Part shown: positions 40,077 through 42,157 of the stretch, in pieces
How the letters are laid out: the number at the start of each line of letters is the position of its first letter
Position numbering within the stretch: position 1 is the stretch's first letter
NCBI GenBank assembly: GCA_902789515.1
Contig: CADAOK010000002.1
Location: forward strand, 1 to 42,157
Length of the DNA stretch: 42,157 nucleotides
From: Oscillospiraceae bacterium
Lineage (GTDB): Bacteria; Bacillota; Clostridia; Saccharofermentanales; Saccharofermentanaceae
Direction: 5' to 3'
Translations under genes and position numbers: made by a program
The notes under the pieces: generated by a model
Database searches by the model: none
What the model was told of the DNA's origin: nothing
The model's input: only the letters and a program-made list of their open reading frames with translations

Positions 40077-42101
40077 TCAGTCTGTAACCTCGATCTTAAG
40101 GTTATCGAGATAGAACTCCGTCATGTCTGACGACTCGAAATAGATCGACAGGTTGGAAGATCCGTCCGGTACCGCATAGTCGCACTCGACAAGTATCCAG
40201 TCGTCCGTTCCTGTCGGAACCTCAACGAGGTGAGGCCATGTGCCTTCGATGTCAGCCGTGAGGCAGACCTGCTCGGCTGCGCACTTGACTGCGAAGGATA
40301 CATGGATCGTGTGTCCGATATAGTTGCTGACATCGATGGAGTATCCGTCGTACTCAGCATATCCTTCGGAGTTCATGAGGCAGTAGTCTCCCTCATAAGC
40401 GTCGCCGACAATAGCCTGGACCGAATTGTATCTCGGACCTCCGATATATTCCTGATTCTCGTAGTCTTCCTCGATCGGTGACAGGTCGGTCTTAGGTTCG
40501 ACGTAATCAGCGGGCTTCGTGACCTCGCCGCCCTTGACCGCGCACATAACGCCTTCGTATGCCGGCTTCGGTGTCAGGTTTCCGTAGAAGAGGAGCGGAG
40601 ATGTCGCGGATTTCCAGCTCATATCATCCGTAAGTCCCCAGACCGTTACGCACTCGATCGGTGTGCCGGCATCTTTTGCCGCAATGATCGCCGAGAACAG
40701 CTTCTGCATGTATACGCCCTGGTCATACATCGCATTCTGCGAGTTGGGAGCCTGAACATCGAGCTCAGTGATGTGGATGATGACACCCAGTTCATCAACA
40801 TAAGTCTGCATCGCACCGATGTAGTAGTCAGGATCGAGACCTGAGCTGATGTGGCTCTGCATGCCCATACCGTCGAGGTTGCCTGCCTCGGCTATCGGCT
40901 TGAGCATCTCGATGATGTCTGCCTGCTTGGATGCCTGATACTCGTTGTAATCGTTATAGAAGAGGAGAACTCCGTCGGGTGCGTGCTTCTTGGCAAATTC
41001 AAAAGCCTTCTCGACATAGTCATCGCCGATAGTCTGGAGCCAGTAGCAGTCTCTCATTCCGCCGTCATCTGCGATCGCTTCGTTTACAACATCCCATGCA
41101 TAGATGACTCCGGGATAGTTCTCTTCGCACCAGCTCATGACTGCGTCGATATAGTTCTCCATTCTCGTGAGCATAAGTTCTCTGCTCGCGAGCTCACCGT
41201 TGACATCGTAGTTCTCATAGAAGAGCCAGGACGGTGTCTGAGAATACCAGATCAGGGTGTGTCCTCTCATCTGGATGCCGTTGTCCTTGCAGAAATCGAG
41301 TATCGGCTTGGCCGCATCGAAATTCAGCGCAGGGCATTCATTGTACTTCTCGGGATCAGCGAGTGTGGTCTTTGCATCCAGGACATTCTCGGGCTTGAGC
41401 TCGTTCTCGGGTGTTACCGAGTTGAACTGTGTCTTGAGAAGAGTCCTGAATTCCTCGTTCGGGTTGGTCATAACCGAAGCAGGTGACGCGACACCGAACT
41501 TGAAGTAATCCTTGTATGCTGCCGACAGCGACTCAATGGAAGAAGGATCCGCCAGAGACTCTATCGGGACACCGGTCAGGTTGTTCAGCTCGCCTACTAT
41601 CGCAAGCTCGAAAGAGCTTACCGTGATATCCCTTACATCGCCTGCCTCAATGTATACCATTGCGTTCTCGGCGTTGTCAGGGATCGAGATGTTGCCGGAT
41701 ATCGTAACGACCGATGATTCCGTCGTCTTGTTCTCGGCGATCGTTACGTAAGACGTGTTGCCATAGATCTCATATTTGAGAGACAGTCTTACGAAAGAAT
41801 TCGCAGAAGAAGCTTTCGCGGTCGCGGAGATCGTGTTTCCCCTGTAGTCTGCGCAGGGGATAGCGATACCGGAATTGGATGTGGCGCGTTCTGTCAGGAC
41901 AGCCTTGCCGTCTTCAAGCACGACTTTGCAGTCACCGTATGTGACCCAGTTGCTGCCGTCGCCTGATTTGGAGAAGTCCGCCGTGATCGTAAGCGGAACA
42001 TCGTGAGGTCCTTCCGGTTCCTTGGGCTTTGATGCGCACCCAGACAGGAAGAACACGCCGGTAAGTACTACCGACAATAATACGGATAATTGTTTCTTCA
42101 T
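40077..42101 (-). CDS. GH10 endo-xylanase lipoprotein with flanking carbohydrate-binding modules
   Basis: 674 residues. A lipoprotein signal ends in FFLSGC (Cys22). A CBM22/CBM4-like beta-sandwich occupies about 36-170, the GH10 barrel about 188-535, and a second CBM4/9/22-like module about 550-674. GH10 features are VTPENELKPE, RGHTLIWYSQTPSWL, WDVVNEAI (acid/base Glu341), GMGMQSHIS and HITELDVQA (nucleophile Glu446), and VWGLTDDMSW. It should cleave beta-1,4-xylan outside the cell while tethered to the membrane, with both modules binding xylan. This points to plant-fibre degradation as a life style. AAGGAG lies five bases before the ATG at 42101; GTG 42107 is too near that site. Only about 55 bases of upstream sequence remain in the window. 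Confidence 0.96.
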   Translation of the reverse strand: MKKQLSVLLSVVLTGVFFLSGCASKPKEPEGPHDVPLTITADFSKSGDGSNWVTYGDCKVVLEDGKAVLTERATSNSGIAIPCADYRGNTISATAKASSANSFVRLSLKYEIYGNTSYVTIAENKTTESSVVTISGNISIPDNAENAMVYIEAGDVRDITVSSFELAIVGELNNLTGVPIESLADPSSIESLSAAYKDYFKFGVASPASVMTNPNEEFRTLLKTQFNSVTPENELKPENVLDAKTTLADPEKYNECPALNFDAAKPILDFCKDNGIQMRGHTLIWYSQTPSWLFYENYDVNGELASRELMLTRMENYIDAVMSWCEENYPGVIYAWDVVNEAIADDGGMRDCYWLQTIGDDYVEKAFEFAKKHAPDGVLLFYNDYNEYQASKQADIIEMLKPIAEAGNLDGMGMQSHISSGLDPDYYIGAMQTYVDELGVIIHITELDVQAPNSQNAMYDQGVYMQKLFSAIIAAKDAGTPIECVTVWGLTDDMSWKSATSPLLFYGNLTPKPAYEGVMCAVKGGEVTKPADYVEPKTDLSPIEEDYENQEYIGGPRYNSVQAIVGDAYEGDYCLMNSEGYAEYDGYSIDVSNYIGHTIHVSFAVKCAAEQVCLTADIEGTWPHLVEVPTGTDDWILVECDYAVPDGSSNLSIYFESSDMTEFYLDNLKIEVTD

Positions 42102-42157
42102 AACCACTCCTTGAAAAACAATAAAAAAGATTTCCTAATTGTGCCTTCACCGTCTAT

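Noticed and set aside
1-42157. CRISPR arrays, insertion sequences, tRNA or rRNA genes, phage genes
   Set aside because: No regular direct-repeat array, transposase or integrase motif, cloverleaf or rRNA-like stretch was noticed on either strand. Short palindromes found are single or two-copy.

Overview
The window is about 51% GC. It reads like a chromosome segment of an anaerobic, fibre-degrading, low-to-mid GC Firmicute (class Clostridia, probably a rumen or gut Oscillospiraceae/Lachnospiraceae-like bacterium). The grounds are strong AGGAGG-type ribosome binding sites, a tryptophan T-box, ChW repeats, a FeoA-FeoB fusion, a three-gene NAD(P) transhydrogenase and a secreted GH10 xylanase lipoprotein. 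The taxon is inference only. I saw no rRNA, tRNA, insertion sequence, prophage or CRISPR array.

Layout. 1-1942 (+): end of pntAA, then pntAB and pntB, followed by a long imperfect hairpin and a bidirectional terminator. 2146-6267 (-): a likely operon of a seven-helix membrane protein, a 48-codon ORF, a sigma factor fused to a membrane anchor and ectodomain, and a secreted ChW-repeat protein; an ECF-like promoter lies in front. 6443-11383 (-): GT2 glycosyltransferase, serpin lipoprotein, zinc-ribbon membrane protein, and an ECF sigma / membrane anti-sigma pair. 11485-14120 (+): TcdA-like E1 enzyme and a membrane GGDEF-EAL protein with degenerate active sites. 14126-14860 (-): HAD phosphatase.

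The centre of interest is 14975-28446. A minus-strand run (24423 down to 14975) encodes a YidC-like/LtaS-like fusion, a three-domain nucleotidyltransferase-cytidylyltransferase-PEP mutase, an iron-type alcohol dehydrogenase, phosphonopyruvate decarboxylase, a CDP-glycerol-type glycerophosphotransferase, a VTT-domain membrane protein and a cytidylate-kinase-like protein. Most of these genes overlap by a few bases. Divergently, a second glycerophosphotransferase and a second YidC-like/LtaS-like fusion form a plus-strand pair (24536-28446). Read together: PEP to phosphonopyruvate, to phosphonoacetaldehyde, to 2-hydroxyethylphosphonate, then CTP activation, transfer to a lipid-linked or polymeric acceptor, and a final extracellular step by an alkaline-phosphatase-fold transferase. 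Both YidC-like domains lack the groove arginine of true insertases. I propose this as a phosphonate surface-polymer system with an unusual membrane transferase.

28447-30615: SGNH hydrolase and NrtR-like Nudix regulator (-), then two small unknown genes (+). 30720-34358 (+): glmS, then a tryptophan T-box controlling trpB2. 34436-37503 (-): STAS protein, metallophosphoesterase, and a cytoplasmic ParB-like/BMP fusion. 37595-39934 (-): feoAB fusion, preceded by two copies of a 16-bp palindrome. 40077-42101 (-): GH10 xylanase lipoprotein.

Start codons were moved inward from the longest reading frame wherever a better Shine-Dalgarno/ATG pair was visible.
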